Below the pieces are notes generated by a model that worked only from the letters and a program-made list of their open reading frames with translations, had not been told where the DNA came from and did not search any database. Source: Pontibacter akesuensis (GTDB lineage Bacteria; Bacteroidota; Bacteroidia; Cytophagales; Hymenobacteraceae). From it: a stretch of 64,000 bases of DNA. A program made the position numbers and the translations under genes. Every line of letters starts with the position of its first letter. Position 1 is the stretch's first letter. The stretch is from the NCBI RefSeq assembly GCF_001611675.1, contig NZ_CP014766.1, forward strand, positions 930,001 to 994,000, read 5' to 3'. This document shows, piece after piece, positions 24,067 to 33,010 of the stretch.

Positions 24067-27000
24067 ATGGCAAGCTTATCCAATATTAGTATAAAACGCC
24101 CGGTACTGGCCATCGTGATGAGCATCACGATCATGGTGTTCGGGTTTATTGGCATTACGTACCTGGGCGTGCGCGAGTACCCAAGCGTAGACCCGCCGAT
24201 CATCAACGTGCGGACTTCCTACACAGGCGCTAACGCCGAGACGATAGAGTCTGAGATTACCGAGCCGCTGGAGGAGTCCATTAACGGTATTGCCGGCATC
24301 AGAACCCTTACCTCCAGCAGCAGCGAGGGAAGCAGCAACATTACAGTGGAGTTTAACCTGAACGTGGACCTGGAGACAGCCGCCAACGACGTGCGCGACC
24401 GTGTGGCGCGTGCGCAGCGCCGCCTGCCCGAAGATGCCGAGCCGCCCACTGTATCGAAAGCGGATGCCGACGCCAACCCCATCATCATGCTGGGTGTTAA
24501 AAGCGAAACCCGTTCGCTGCTGGAGCTTTCCGACATCGGCCTGAATGTGTTTAAGGAGCAGCTGCAAACCATACCAGGCGTAAGTGAAATTATGATCTGG
24601 GGAGACAAGCGCTACTCCATGCGCCTCTGGATGGACCCCGACAAACTGGCTGCCCTGCAGGTAACACCCCTGGAGGTACAGAATGCCCTTGTTCGCCAGA
24701 ACGTGGAACTGCCGTCGGGAAGTATTGAGGGTGCCTCCACAGAGCTTTCCGTACGCACCATGGGCCGCATCTCCACCGTGGAGGACTTTAACAACCTGGT
24801 AGTCCGGCAGGATGACACCCGCCTGATCCGCTTCCAAGACATTGGCTATGCGCAACTTGCCCCAGAAAACGAGAAAACCGTATTGCGCTACAATGGTGTG
24901 CCGATGATTGGTGTCGTGCTTGTGCCGCAGCCAGGCTCCAATCAAATCGAGATCGCGGATGAGTTCTACAAACGCCTGGAACACATTAAAAAAGACATTC
25001 CGGAAGATCTGGAGCTTATCATCGGCTTCGACAACTCTCAGTATATCAGGGCCTCTATTTCTGAGGTAGAAGAAACCATCTACGTGGCGCTGGGGCTGGT
25101 AGTAATTATCATCTTCCTGTTCCTGCGCGACTGGCGCTCCACCCTTATTCCCGTGGTGGCCATACCAGTGTCGCTCATCGGTTCCTTCTTCATCATGTAC
25201 GTAATGGATTTCTCCATCAACGTGCTTACGCTGCTGGCCGTGGTGCTGGCCATTGGCCTGGTGGTGGACGATGCCATTGTGATGCTGGAGAACATTTATG
25301 CCCGGATAGAAAAAGGGGAAGACCCCAGAAGCGCCGCCAAGAAAGGCTCCTCTGAAATATATTTTGCCATTATCTCCACCACGGTTGCGCTGGCAGCCGT
25401 GTTTATGCCTGTTGCTTTCCTGGAGGATACCACCGGTCGCCTTTTCCGGGAGTTTGGCATTGTGATAGCCGGTTCGGTTATTATCTCCTCCTTTGTATCG
25501 CTTACCCTGACGCCGATGATGTCGTCGCGCATTCTGAAGCACCGGGAGCGCCCAAACTGGTTTTACAGAAAGACAGAGCCCTTCTTTACTTCCCTTACCG
25601 ACGGTTACCGCAGCAGCCTTGAAAGCTTTATGAAAGTGCGCTGGGTTGCCTTTGTACTGGTTATTCTTTCGGCAGGAGCCATCTGGTGGCAGATTTCTAC
25701 CCTGCAGTCGGAGCTAACGCCAGACGAGGACAGAAGCGGCCTCCGGATTAACGCCACCGGCCCTGAGGGTGCCTCTTACGAGTTCATGGACAAGTACATG
25801 AATGAGCTGACAGCCCTGGTAAACGATTCGGTGCAGGGCATTGCAAGTATAACCTCGCTAACGCGAAACTCTAACTCAGGCTTCATTCGCCTGCGCCTGG
25901 TTGACCCTGACAAGCGGGAGAAATCTCAGCAGCAAATTGTGGATGAGTTACCGGCACTCCTGAACCAGATACCCGGCGCCCGTGCTTTTGCCTCAGGCGA
26001 CAAAGGCCTTGGCGGCGGTCGTGGTTCCGGGCAGCCGGTGCAGTTTGTGGTGCAGTCGCAGAGTATGGAAAAGCTGCGTGAGGTGATTCCTCCTTTCCTG
26101 GAGGCGGCGCAGGCGGACCCTACCTTCCAGTTTGTGGATGTCAATTTGAAATTTAACAAGCCGGAGCTACGCGTAGAGATCCTTCGGGAAAAAGCGCAGT
26201 CGTTGGGTGTGAGCGTGCGTGACATTGCCCAAACCATGCAGCTTGGCCTTAGCGGGCAGCGCTTCGGCTATTTTGTAAAAGGCGGCAAGCAGTACCAGAT
26301 CCTGGGCCAGGTAAGCCGCGAGAACCGCAGCGAGCCATTGGACTTGCGCAGCCTGTACGTGAAGAGCAGCTCTGGAGAACTGATACAGCTGGATAACCTG
26401 ATCGAGTTGTCCGAAGAAAGCGCCTCACCGCAAGTATACCGCTTCAACCGATTCGCCTCGGCTACCTTCAGTGCCTCTTTGGCCAAAGGAAAAACGATTG
26501 GCGACGGTGTGGAAGCGATGGATGCCATTGCCGACCAGGTACTGGACGAAACGTATCAAACCTCTTTGACTGGCCAATCCAGGGATTTCTCTGAAAGCTC
26601 CGGCAGCTTGCTCTTCGCTTTCCTGCTGGCCCTTGGGCTGATTTACCTGGCACTGTCAGCACAATTCGAAAGCTTCCGCGACCCTGTTATCATCATGTTT
26701 ACGGTGCCACTTGCACTGGCTGGAGCACTTGTCAGCCTGTGGTACTTCGACGAAACGATGAACATCTTCAGCCAGATAGGTATGATTATGCTCGTGGGTC
26801 TGGTAACTAAAAACGGTATCCTGCTGGTAGAATTTGCCAACCAGCGGAAAGAAGAGGGCCTCACGAAGCTGGATGCCGCCGTAGACTCCGCCGTTTCGCG
26901 TTTCCGCCCGATCCTGATGACGTCGCTCTCCACCATACTTGGCACGCTGCCGATTGCCCTCGCCTTGGGTGCAGGTTCTGAGAGCCGCGCTTCCATGGGT

Positions 27001-27147
27001 ATCGCTGTGGTGGGCGGCTTGATTTTCGCCACAGGCCTGACGTTGTATGTTATTCCGGCTGTATACTCTTACTTCTCATCAAACAGGGCTACCCGCGTGG
27101 AGGACACAGAGGAGGAAATGAAACCAAAAACCGCCGTGAAGGCATAA
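24067..27147 (+). CDS. RND-family multidrug efflux permease (AcrB/MexF type)
   Basis: A 1026-residue inner-membrane pump of the HAE1 type. Twelve membrane helices are in two groups: helix 1 near residues 10-30, then 335-540, and the second set from about 850 to 1010. The conserved Asp pair of the proton relay is in AIGLVVDDAIVMLENI (helix 4) and the partner Lys in LVGLVTKNGILLVEF (helix 10). The two large periplasmic porter loops are present, with GASYEFMDKYM and EPLDLRSLYVKSSSGE. It exports small molecules in exchange for protons. Second gene of the operon; the TolC-type channel follows after 31 bases. Confidence 0.96.
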   Translation: MASLSNISIKRPVLAIVMSITIMVFGFIGITYLGVREYPSVDPPIINVRTSYTGANAETIESEITEPLEESINGIAGIRTLTSSSSEGSSNITVEFNLNVDLETAANDVRDRVARAQRRLPEDAEPPTVSKADADANPIIMLGVKSETRSLLELSDIGLNVFKEQLQTIPGVSEIMIWGDKRYSMRLWMDPDKLAALQVTPLEVQNALVRQNVELPSGSIEGASTELSVRTMGRISTVEDFNNLVVRQDDTRLIRFQDIGYAQLAPENEKTVLRYNGVPMIGVVLVPQPGSNQIEIADEFYKRLEHIKKDIPEDLELIIGFDNSQYIRASISEVEETIYVALGLVVIIIFLFLRDWRSTLIPVVAIPVSLIGSFFIMYVMDFSINVLTLLAVVLAIGLVVDDAIVMLENIYARIEKGEDPRSAAKKGSSEIYFAIISTTVALAAVFMPVAFLEDTTGRLFREFGIVIAGSVIISSFVSLTLTPMMSSRILKHRERPNWFYRKTEPFFTSLTDGYRSSLESFMKVRWVAFVLVILSAGAIWWQISTLQSELTPDEDRSGLRINATGPEGASYEFMDKYMNELTALVNDSVQGIASITSLTRNSNSGFIRLRLVDPDKREKSQQQIVDELPALLNQIPGARAFASGDKGLGGGRGSGQPVQFVVQSQSMEKLREVIPPFLEAAQADPTFQFVDVNLKFNKPELRVEILREKAQSLGVSVRDIAQTMQLGLSGQRFGYFVKGGKQYQILGQVSRENRSEPLDLRSLYVKSSSGELIQLDNLIELSEESASPQVYRFNRFASATFSASLAKGKTIGDGVEAMDAIADQVLDETYQTSLTGQSRDFSESSGSLLFAFLLALGLIYLALSAQFESFRDPVIIMFTVPLALAGALVSLWYFDETMNIFSQIGMIMLVGLVTKNGILLVEFANQRKEEGLTKLDAAVDSAVSRFRPILMTSLSTILGTLPIALALGAGSESRASMGIAVVGGLIFATGLTLYVIPAVYSYFSSNRATRVEDTEEEMKPKTAVKA

Positions 27148-27178
27148 TCATCAAAGCTAAATACTACCGCGCCGACGC

Positions 27179-28513
27179 ATGTTTAAGTTTAAGAAAGCCG
27201 CTATACTTGTTTTTTCTGTTGTACTGCTGTTGCCTCACCTGGCCCAGAGCCAGGACCTGTTAACCCTGGAGGAGGCCATTCGCATCGCATTACAGCACAA
27301 TTATGATATCCGTATTGCCGACACTCAGGACGAGATAGCCTCTAATAACGCGACCCGCGGCAATGCCGGTTTTTACCCAACCATTACCGGCAGGGCTGGC
27401 CGTGATTTCTCCGACAATAAAACACGCAACCAGTTTGAGAATGAGCCAGCGCGCGAAATCGACAACCTGAGAAACAACAGCACAAACGCCAGTGTGCAGT
27501 TGGCCTGGACGGTGTTTGACGGAGGACGGATGTTTATTGCCCATAACAGGCTGCTGGCGCTCGAGAAGTCTGGACAGCTTTTGACAAAGGCCACCGTGGA
27601 GAACACCGTGGCAGACATCTCAGATGCCTACTACGAAGTAGTGCGACAGGCGCGCCTGATTGATGCACTGGAGGAAGCCATTGAAATATCGCAGCAGCGT
27701 GTAACCATTACGCAGGAGCAGGTAAACGTGGGTGTGAGCGCAAAAGTGGAAGTGCTGAGGGCCCAGGTTGATTTAAACGCCGACCAATCGGAGCTGCTGC
27801 GACAGCAGGAAGCGCTGCAGAACGCCAAGATAAACCTGAACCAGCTTCTCGGACGAAACCCAACCATCGGCTTTGTATCCACCGATACCATTATAGTAGA
27901 CAAGCAACTGGAGTACCAGGTGGCAAATGCAAACCTGATTGAGGCAAACCCGAGCTTGCAGCGCCTGCAACTCGAGCGCGACATTGCTCAGTTCGATTTA
28001 CGGGCTGCCCGTGCGCTGCGCCTGCCTACGATTGGGGTTACAGGCGGTTATGGCTACAACCAGTCGTTGCAGGACCCTGTAATTTTTGGTAACACCGTGG
28101 GAACAAACGAGAGCCAGCGCCAAGGCTTTAACTACGGCCTTTCCTTGTCGCTGCCCATCTTTAACGGCTTTAACATCAACCGCCAGGTGCAGAACTCACG
28201 CATCGGCATCGAAACAACACAGCTGCAGTATGCGCAGGAGCAGAACAGGCTGGAGTCGGAGCTGGCACGTGCCTACAGCCAGTATACCAACCGCCTAAAG
28301 CTGCTGGCGCTGGAAGAAGCCAACCTGAAGCTGGCCGACGAGAACGCCAACATCGCGCTGGAGCGCTACCGCCTGGGTTTGCTTACTGCCATCGAACTGC
28401 GTGAGGCCCAGCGAAACCAACTCATCGCCACCAATCGCCTGATCAACATCCAGTACGAGGCGAAAGCCGCCGAGGTAGAGATTAAACGCCTGACCAGCGA
28501 ACTGCTGCAGTAA
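27179..28513 (+). CDS. TolC-family outer-membrane efflux channel
   Basis: A 444-residue protein with signal peptide (cleavage near LAQSQD). Two repeated OEP units of long helices: LTLEEAIRIALQHNYDIRIADTQ begins the first, and the region around NLIEANPSLQRLQLERDIAQFDL begins the second. Beta strands for the outer-membrane barrel are seen at NASVQLAWTVFDGG and NYGLSLSLPIFNGFNI. It forms a trimeric channel that docks onto the adaptor and pump encoded just upstream. Last gene of the efflux operon, followed by a palindromic terminator. Confidence 0.94.
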   Translation: MFKFKKAAILVFSVVLLLPHLAQSQDLLTLEEAIRIALQHNYDIRIADTQDEIASNNATRGNAGFYPTITGRAGRDFSDNKTRNQFENEPAREIDNLRNNSTNASVQLAWTVFDGGRMFIAHNRLLALEKSGQLLTKATVENTVADISDAYYEVVRQARLIDALEEAIEISQQRVTITQEQVNVGVSAKVEVLRAQVDLNADQSELLRQQEALQNAKINLNQLLGRNPTIGFVSTDTIIVDKQLEYQVANANLIEANPSLQRLQLERDIAQFDLRAARALRLPTIGVTGGYGYNQSLQDPVIFGNTVGTNESQRQGFNYGLSLSLPIFNGFNINRQVQNSRIGIETTQLQYAQEQNRLESELARAYSQYTNRLKLLALEEANLKLADENANIALERYRLGLLTAIELREAQRNQLIATNRLINIQYEAKAAEVEIKRLTSELLQ

Positions 28514-28552
28514 AACCGACCGTAGCGGGCTTCGTATGAAGTATAGCATTTT

Positions 28553-28578
28553 AAAAGTATAGCCATGGCTATACTTTT
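28553..28578. terminator. Palindromic terminator after efflux operon
   Basis: AAAAGTATAGCC-ATGGCTATACTTTT is a perfect 26-base palindrome followed by TCTTTTTT. Stem is AT-rich at the base, so moderate strength. It contains the abundant AAGTATA word on both strands. Confidence 0.65.
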
Positions 28579-28617
28579 TCTTTTTTAAGGCTATCTTAGT
28601 ACCACTTGGTTTACCCT

Positions 28618-29898
28618 ATGGAGCTAGCGCTTTTCCAGATTTTAGGTATTTCCCTGGGCCTTGGCCTGCTGGTTGGGCTGCAGCGGCAGCACGACCAGTC
28701 AGAACTGGCGGGCATACGCACGTTCCCGATCATCACCATGTTCGGCACCATCTGCGCGTTGCTGGCCCAGAACTTTGGCGGATGGATTATTGCCATGGGC
28801 CTGGTGAGCCTGGCCGGATTGGTGGTTGTGGCCAACCTCATGAAGCTCAGGCAGCCGCCGTTTGACGTTGGCCTGACCACAGAGGCTGCCGCCCTGCTGA
28901 TGTTTGCAGTAGGTGCCTACCTGGTGCCCGGCAGCAGTACCGTGGCAGTGGCTGTGGGCGTTTTAGTGGCCGTTCTCCTGCACCTGAAGGAGTACCTGCA
29001 CCGCATCGTCTCCAAAATAGGGAGCAAAGACCTGAAGGGCATCATGCAGCTGGCGGTCATCTCGCTGGTCATCCTTCCTATACTTCCAAACGAAACCTAC
29101 GGACCTTACGGCGTCTTAAACCCGCACAACATCTGGCTCATGGTGGTGCTGATCACGGGTATAGGCCTGCTCGGGTACTTTGCCTACAAAGTACTGGGGC
29201 AGAAAGCCGGGACGCTGCTAGGAGGTGTGCTGGGTGGCCTTATTTCAAGTACAGCCACTACCGTGAGCTACGCCCGCCGCACGAAATCCTCCCACACCGG
29301 TAGCACCCTTGCGGCGATCGTAATCTTCATCGCCTCGGCTGTCTCGTTTATTCGCATAATTACTGAGGTGGCCGTGGTGGCTCCGGAAACGCTTGCTACT
29401 GTGGCGCCGCCCCTGGCTGCCGTGTTGCTGCTGATGCTGGTTTTAGGAGGTGGCCTATACTTCTTTAAAGACGACGGTGAAAGCCAGATGCCCGAGCAGG
29501 GCAACCCGGCGCAGCTGAAGACGGCCTTTGTTTTCGGGGCAATTTACGCCATGGTTATACTTGCCACGGCCTTTGCGCGGGACCAGCTGGGCAGCAGTGG
29601 CCTGTACATTGTGGCTGTTATCTCAGGCTTAACGGATGTAGATGCCATTACGCTGTCCACTTCCCGCCTGATGACCACCGGTGATCTGACACATAGCAGC
29701 GGCTGGCGCGTTATCCTGGTTGCAGCGCTTTCTAACCTGGCTTTCAAAGCGGGGCTGGCAGGTGTACTTGGAAGCCGCTCTGTTTTCGGAAAGGTTGCCC
29801 TACTCTTCGGTATCGTAATAGCTGGCGGCCTCCTCGTGTTGTGGCTGTGGCATGACCATTTTCAGCTCCCTCTAGGCATGTTTGGGAGTGGGGAATAA
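28618..29898 (+). CDS. MgtC/SapB-DUF4010 family membrane protein
   Basis: 426 residues from ATG 28618 (a TTG at 28606 is four codons upstream). About a dozen hydrophobic segments. The N-terminal third has the MgtC/SapB pattern LGISLGLGLLVGLQRQ and LAGIRTFPIITMFGTICALLA; the rest is DUF4010, with GGVLGGLISSTATTVSYARR and ISGLTDVDAITLSTSRL. Proteins of this fusion type are inner-membrane proteins of uncertain transport or regulatory function; MgtC homologues modulate magnesium and phosphate physiology in other bacteria. Lies after the efflux terminator and is followed by a short hairpin, so probably monocistronic. Confidence 0.87.
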   Translation: MELALFQILGISLGLGLLVGLQRQHDQSELAGIRTFPIITMFGTICALLAQNFGGWIIAMGLVSLAGLVVVANLMKLRQPPFDVGLTTEAAALLMFAVGAYLVPGSSTVAVAVGVLVAVLLHLKEYLHRIVSKIGSKDLKGIMQLAVISLVILPILPNETYGPYGVLNPHNIWLMVVLITGIGLLGYFAYKVLGQKAGTLLGGVLGGLISSTATTVSYARRTKSSHTGSTLAAIVIFIASAVSFIRIITEVAVVAPETLATVAPPLAAVLLLMLVLGGGLYFFKDDGESQMPEQGNPAQLKTAFVFGAIYAMVILATAFARDQLGSSGLYIVAVISGLTDVDAITLSTSRLMTTGDLTHSSGWRVILVAALSNLAFKAGLAGVLGSRSVFGKVALLFGIVIAGGLLVLWLWHDHFQLPLGMFGSGE

Positions 29899-29981
29899 GT
29901 GGTGCCGCTAGAGAGCTTTTGCTTCAATCACTGCCCCAAAGTATACCTCCCTCTTTAAGCTTAGCCTATCTTTAAAAGAAG

Positions 29982-30010
29982 ACATCCCGGACAGAACCTG
30001 CCCGGGATGT
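29982..30010. terminator. Weak bidirectional hairpin terminator
   Basis: ACATCCCGG (29982-29990) pairs with CCGGGATGT (30002-30010) between the convergent MgtC-like and GH43 genes. Short stem, no long T run. Confidence 0.55.
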
Positions 30011-30077
30011 GAAAGAATGTGCTATTCACCTAATTTATTCTTTTTGCCTGGCAAGCCATCAGGCAAGCAGGTAAAAG

Positions 30078-31199
30078 TTAACTTTTCTTCTGCTCTTCAG
30101 GCGTTACCATTGCATCGATGGTTTCAATAGAGCCATCCGGGTTGTGCTTCAGTTCCGTCACTTTCACGCTTCGCAGGTGGGTTTTACCGCCTGATAGCGA
30201 ACTGTCGTGGAAGAACAGGTACCATTTGCCGTTATGCTCTACAATGGAGTGATGGTTGGTCCAGCCAAGTACAGGCTTCAGGATTACGCCCTGGTAAGTG
30301 AAGGGTCCCATCGGGCTGTCTCCGGTGGCATAGGCAATGTTGTGCGTGTCGCCGGTAGAGTAAGAGAAGTAGTACTTGCCGTTATACTTGTGCACCCAGG
30401 CAGCCTCAAAAAAGCGTCTGTCGTTGTCGCCTGTCAGCAATGGCTTTCCGTCCTTGTCCAGAATCTGCACATCCTTTACGCCACCATCAAAGCTCATTAA
30501 GTCTCCGCTCAGCTTCGCTACCTTCGGCATTAATGCTGGCTGGTCATCTGCCGGATATTCATCCGTCGCCTTATACTTCCCGCTGCTCCAGCGCTGCAGC
30601 TGGCCACCCCAGATACCGCCGAAGTACATGTAATAATCCCCGTTATCGTCTTTAAACACGGCAGGGTCAATGCTGTAGCTGCCCGTGATCGGCTCAGGCT
30701 GCGCCTTAAAAGGCCCTGTTGGGGAATCGCTGGTGGCTACACCAATGCGGAAGATGTCCTGCTTATCTTTAGCCGGGAAGAACAAATAATATTTACCGTC
30801 TTTTTCTGCGGCATCAGGTGCCCACATCTGTCTTCCGGCCCAAGGCACATCCTTAATATCCAATGCCACATCGTGCAGAGTTACCTCTCCTCCCACACTA
30901 TCCATCGACAGCACGCGGTAATCCGTCATGGCGAAATGTGAGCCGTCATCTTTCTCAGGAACCTTCGCATCAATGTCGTGCGACGGGTACACATAGATCT
31001 TGCCGTTAAACACGTGTGCGGACGGGTCGGCCGTAAAAATCTCTGTTACCAAGGGCTCTGATATCTGAGAAGTCTGCTCCGCTGTCGCTTCCGTATTATC
31101 GGTTTCCACTTCCGAATTGGAGCTTTGGCAACCACCTGCCAGCAGAGATGCAACCAGCAGGGTAAATGCTGTTTGTTTAAGAGGGGTTTTCATTATCAT
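30078..31199 (-). CDS. GH43 family glycoside hydrolase, lipoprotein
   Basis: A 373-residue lipoprotein (signal TPLKQTAFTLLVASLLAGGC; starts at 31199 or 31193). Five-bladed propeller of GH43: TADPSAHVFNGKIYVYPSHD carries the catalytic-base Asp, GSYSIDPAVFKDDNGDYYMYFGG the pKa-modulating Asp, and RRFFEAAWVHKYNGKYYFSY the general-acid Glu. GH43 enzymes release xylose or arabinose from xylan or arabinoxylan by inversion. It is the last gene of the leftward xylan arm, 48 bases after the second GH43 gene, and the lipid anchor suggests periplasmic or surface work on imported oligomers. The exact linkage cannot be told from sequence alone. Confidence 0.9.
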   Translation of the reverse strand: MIMKTPLKQTAFTLLVASLLAGGCQSSNSEVETDNTEATAEQTSQISEPLVTEIFTADPSAHVFNGKIYVYPSHDIDAKVPEKDDGSHFAMTDYRVLSMDSVGGEVTLHDVALDIKDVPWAGRQMWAPDAAEKDGKYYLFFPAKDKQDIFRIGVATSDSPTGPFKAQPEPITGSYSIDPAVFKDDNGDYYMYFGGIWGGQLQRWSSGKYKATDEYPADDQPALMPKVAKLSGDLMSFDGGVKDVQILDKDGKPLLTGDNDRRFFEAAWVHKYNGKYYFSYSTGDTHNIAYATGDSPMGPFTYQGVILKPVLGWTNHHSIVEHNGKWYLFFHDSSLSGGKTHLRSVKVTELKHNPDGSIETIDAMVTPEEQKKS

Positions 31200-31247
31200 G
31201 TTCTGATTTATAGTGATGAATCTTTGAAACTAATTTACTGATTAAAT

Positions 31248-32954
31248 CTACTTTATGGAGGCTGGTGCGCTGTTATAAATGGCATCGTTGCCAGCATAGT
31301 CAAACCAGTTGAAGGTAGCTTTTGCTGTGGAGGGCTTGCCTTGCGAGGTGGCAAACACCCCCAGGGTTGTTCCAACGAAACCGCCCGCCTTGCGGGTGCT
31401 CAGGTAGGTGCCGTCCACGTTGTCCTGCAGTAGTTTCCAGCTTCCTTCCTTGGTGGCATAGTAGAAACTGTACTTGCTGCCGTCGAACGCAATTCTGAGC
31501 TGCAGCGGATTTTTGCCTTCCTTTTTGCTTAGCGGAGCTTCAGCAAGCACCGTATTATCGGCTTTCCTTAACTGCACCACCTGCTTGCCCCTGGAGCGTG
31601 TCTTGCCAAGAGCGTAATGGTTCTTCTCTCCCTGAAAGGCCGCAATTCCCGCAAACTCATTCTCGGCGGTGGGTTGAAACTGCATTTTGGTGCTGGCACT
31701 CCCCTTCAGGTGCTGCTGTCTCCTGGCAACAAAGGAGGGGTTGCCTTTCCCGGTAAGTTCCTCCGGGCGCACCTCCAGGGTCAGGCTGCCTTTGGGCTGG
31801 CTCAGGCTGTACCAGTCAGACTGTGGGGTACGCAGCATTATCCAATACATAGGCAACTCACTTTCCTCAAAGTCCTCCCGGTAGGTAAAGTTGCCGTTCA
31901 GCGGAAAATCACTTCCCTTGTTTTCCGGCAGATTCGGGCGCGTGTAGCTGTATTGCACCAGGTCGTTTCCCGCGTTGATGATAGGCCAGCCATCTTTCCA
32001 AGTAACCGGAGCCAAAAAGGTTTCGCGGCCAATGTTGTAGTGGTCTTCTGTATCGTAAGGACGGGTTGCCAGGAAAATAGCCCACCAGTCGCCGTTCTGC
32101 GTCTGCACCAGGTCGGCGTGGCCCGTGGCCGATACAGGGTTCGGACGGTCGTTTGGCAGGTGGCGCTGTGTAAGTATGGGATTATTCTCGTCCGGAATGT
32201 ATGGCCCATCTACCTTTTCACTGCGCAGAATTACCTCCGAGTGGTTAACGCTTGTTCCGCCTTCAGCCGCCATCAGATAGTAGTAGCCGTTATGCTTGTA
32301 AATGTGCGGCCCTTCAATCCAGACAGGCTTTTTAGAAATATCTACGCCACCATTCACCAGTATTTTAGGCTCCCCCACGGTTTTCAGGTTTTTATAATCA
32401 AATTCCTGCATGCGGATGGTGCGGTGGCCGTCATACTGGGGTTTGTTATCTGGCGCTTCGCTGTTGTAAATAATGTAGGCTTTGCCACTTTCGTCGAAGA
32501 ACAAGGAAGGATCGATGCCACTAGCCTCCGGCAGCCACACCGGGTCTGACCATGGCCCTGCCGGATTTTTGGCCGTCACCACGAAATTACCGCCATTGTC
32601 AATCAGCGTGGTTACCATGTAAAAAGTGCCGTCGTGGTGCTCAATAGTTGGAGCAAAAATCCCGCGCGAGACGCCGAGCCCTTCCGTGTCTAACTGCTCC
32701 GGTCGGTTTAGTATGTTTCCGATTTGCTTCCAGTTTACCAAGTCGGTGCTGTGGAAAATAGGCACACCAGGGTAGTAGGAGAACGTGGAAGTGATCAGAT
32801 AATAATCGCTGCCTACACGGGTTATACTTGGGTCCGGGTAAAAACCCGGAAGGATAGGATTCACAAACGTATCCTGTGCCTGAGTTGCCAGCGAGCTTAG
32901 TGCCAGGGCGGTAGCCACACAGGCTCGTTTGAGAAGGCTTTTATACTTTGCCAT
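31248..32954 (-). CDS. GH43 family beta-xylosidase/arabinofuranosidase
   Basis: A 568-residue protein with a signal peptide (cleavage near LATQAQ). The propeller domain has NPILPGFYPDPSITRVGSDY (base Asp), EASGIDPSLFFDESGKAYI (second Asp) and PVWIEGPHIYKHNGYYYL (acid Glu). After about residue 340 there is a C-terminal beta-sandwich (FTYREDFEESELPMYWIMLR), the layout of GH43 beta-xylosidases. It would cut xylose from xylo-oligosaccharide ends, or arabinose side groups. It sits between the GH115 gene and the second GH43 gene on the same strand with gaps of about 50 bases, so it is part of the glucuronoxylan operon. Confidence 0.93.
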   Translation of the reverse strand: MAKYKSLLKRACVATALALSSLATQAQDTFVNPILPGFYPDPSITRVGSDYYLITSTFSYYPGVPIFHSTDLVNWKQIGNILNRPEQLDTEGLGVSRGIFAPTIEHHDGTFYMVTTLIDNGGNFVVTAKNPAGPWSDPVWLPEASGIDPSLFFDESGKAYIIYNSEAPDNKPQYDGHRTIRMQEFDYKNLKTVGEPKILVNGGVDISKKPVWIEGPHIYKHNGYYYLMAAEGGTSVNHSEVILRSEKVDGPYIPDENNPILTQRHLPNDRPNPVSATGHADLVQTQNGDWWAIFLATRPYDTEDHYNIGRETFLAPVTWKDGWPIINAGNDLVQYSYTRPNLPENKGSDFPLNGNFTYREDFEESELPMYWIMLRTPQSDWYSLSQPKGSLTLEVRPEELTGKGNPSFVARRQQHLKGSASTKMQFQPTAENEFAGIAAFQGEKNHYALGKTRSRGKQVVQLRKADNTVLAEAPLSKKEGKNPLQLRIAFDGSKYSFYYATKEGSWKLLQDNVDGTYLSTRKAGGFVGTTLGVFATSQGKPSTAKATFNWFDYAGNDAIYNSAPASIK

Positions 32955-33010
32955 AGTTGTGTCGTTTCTTTTGGAGTTTTCGGAGTGGTGACATTCTCAC
33001 CATTATAAAC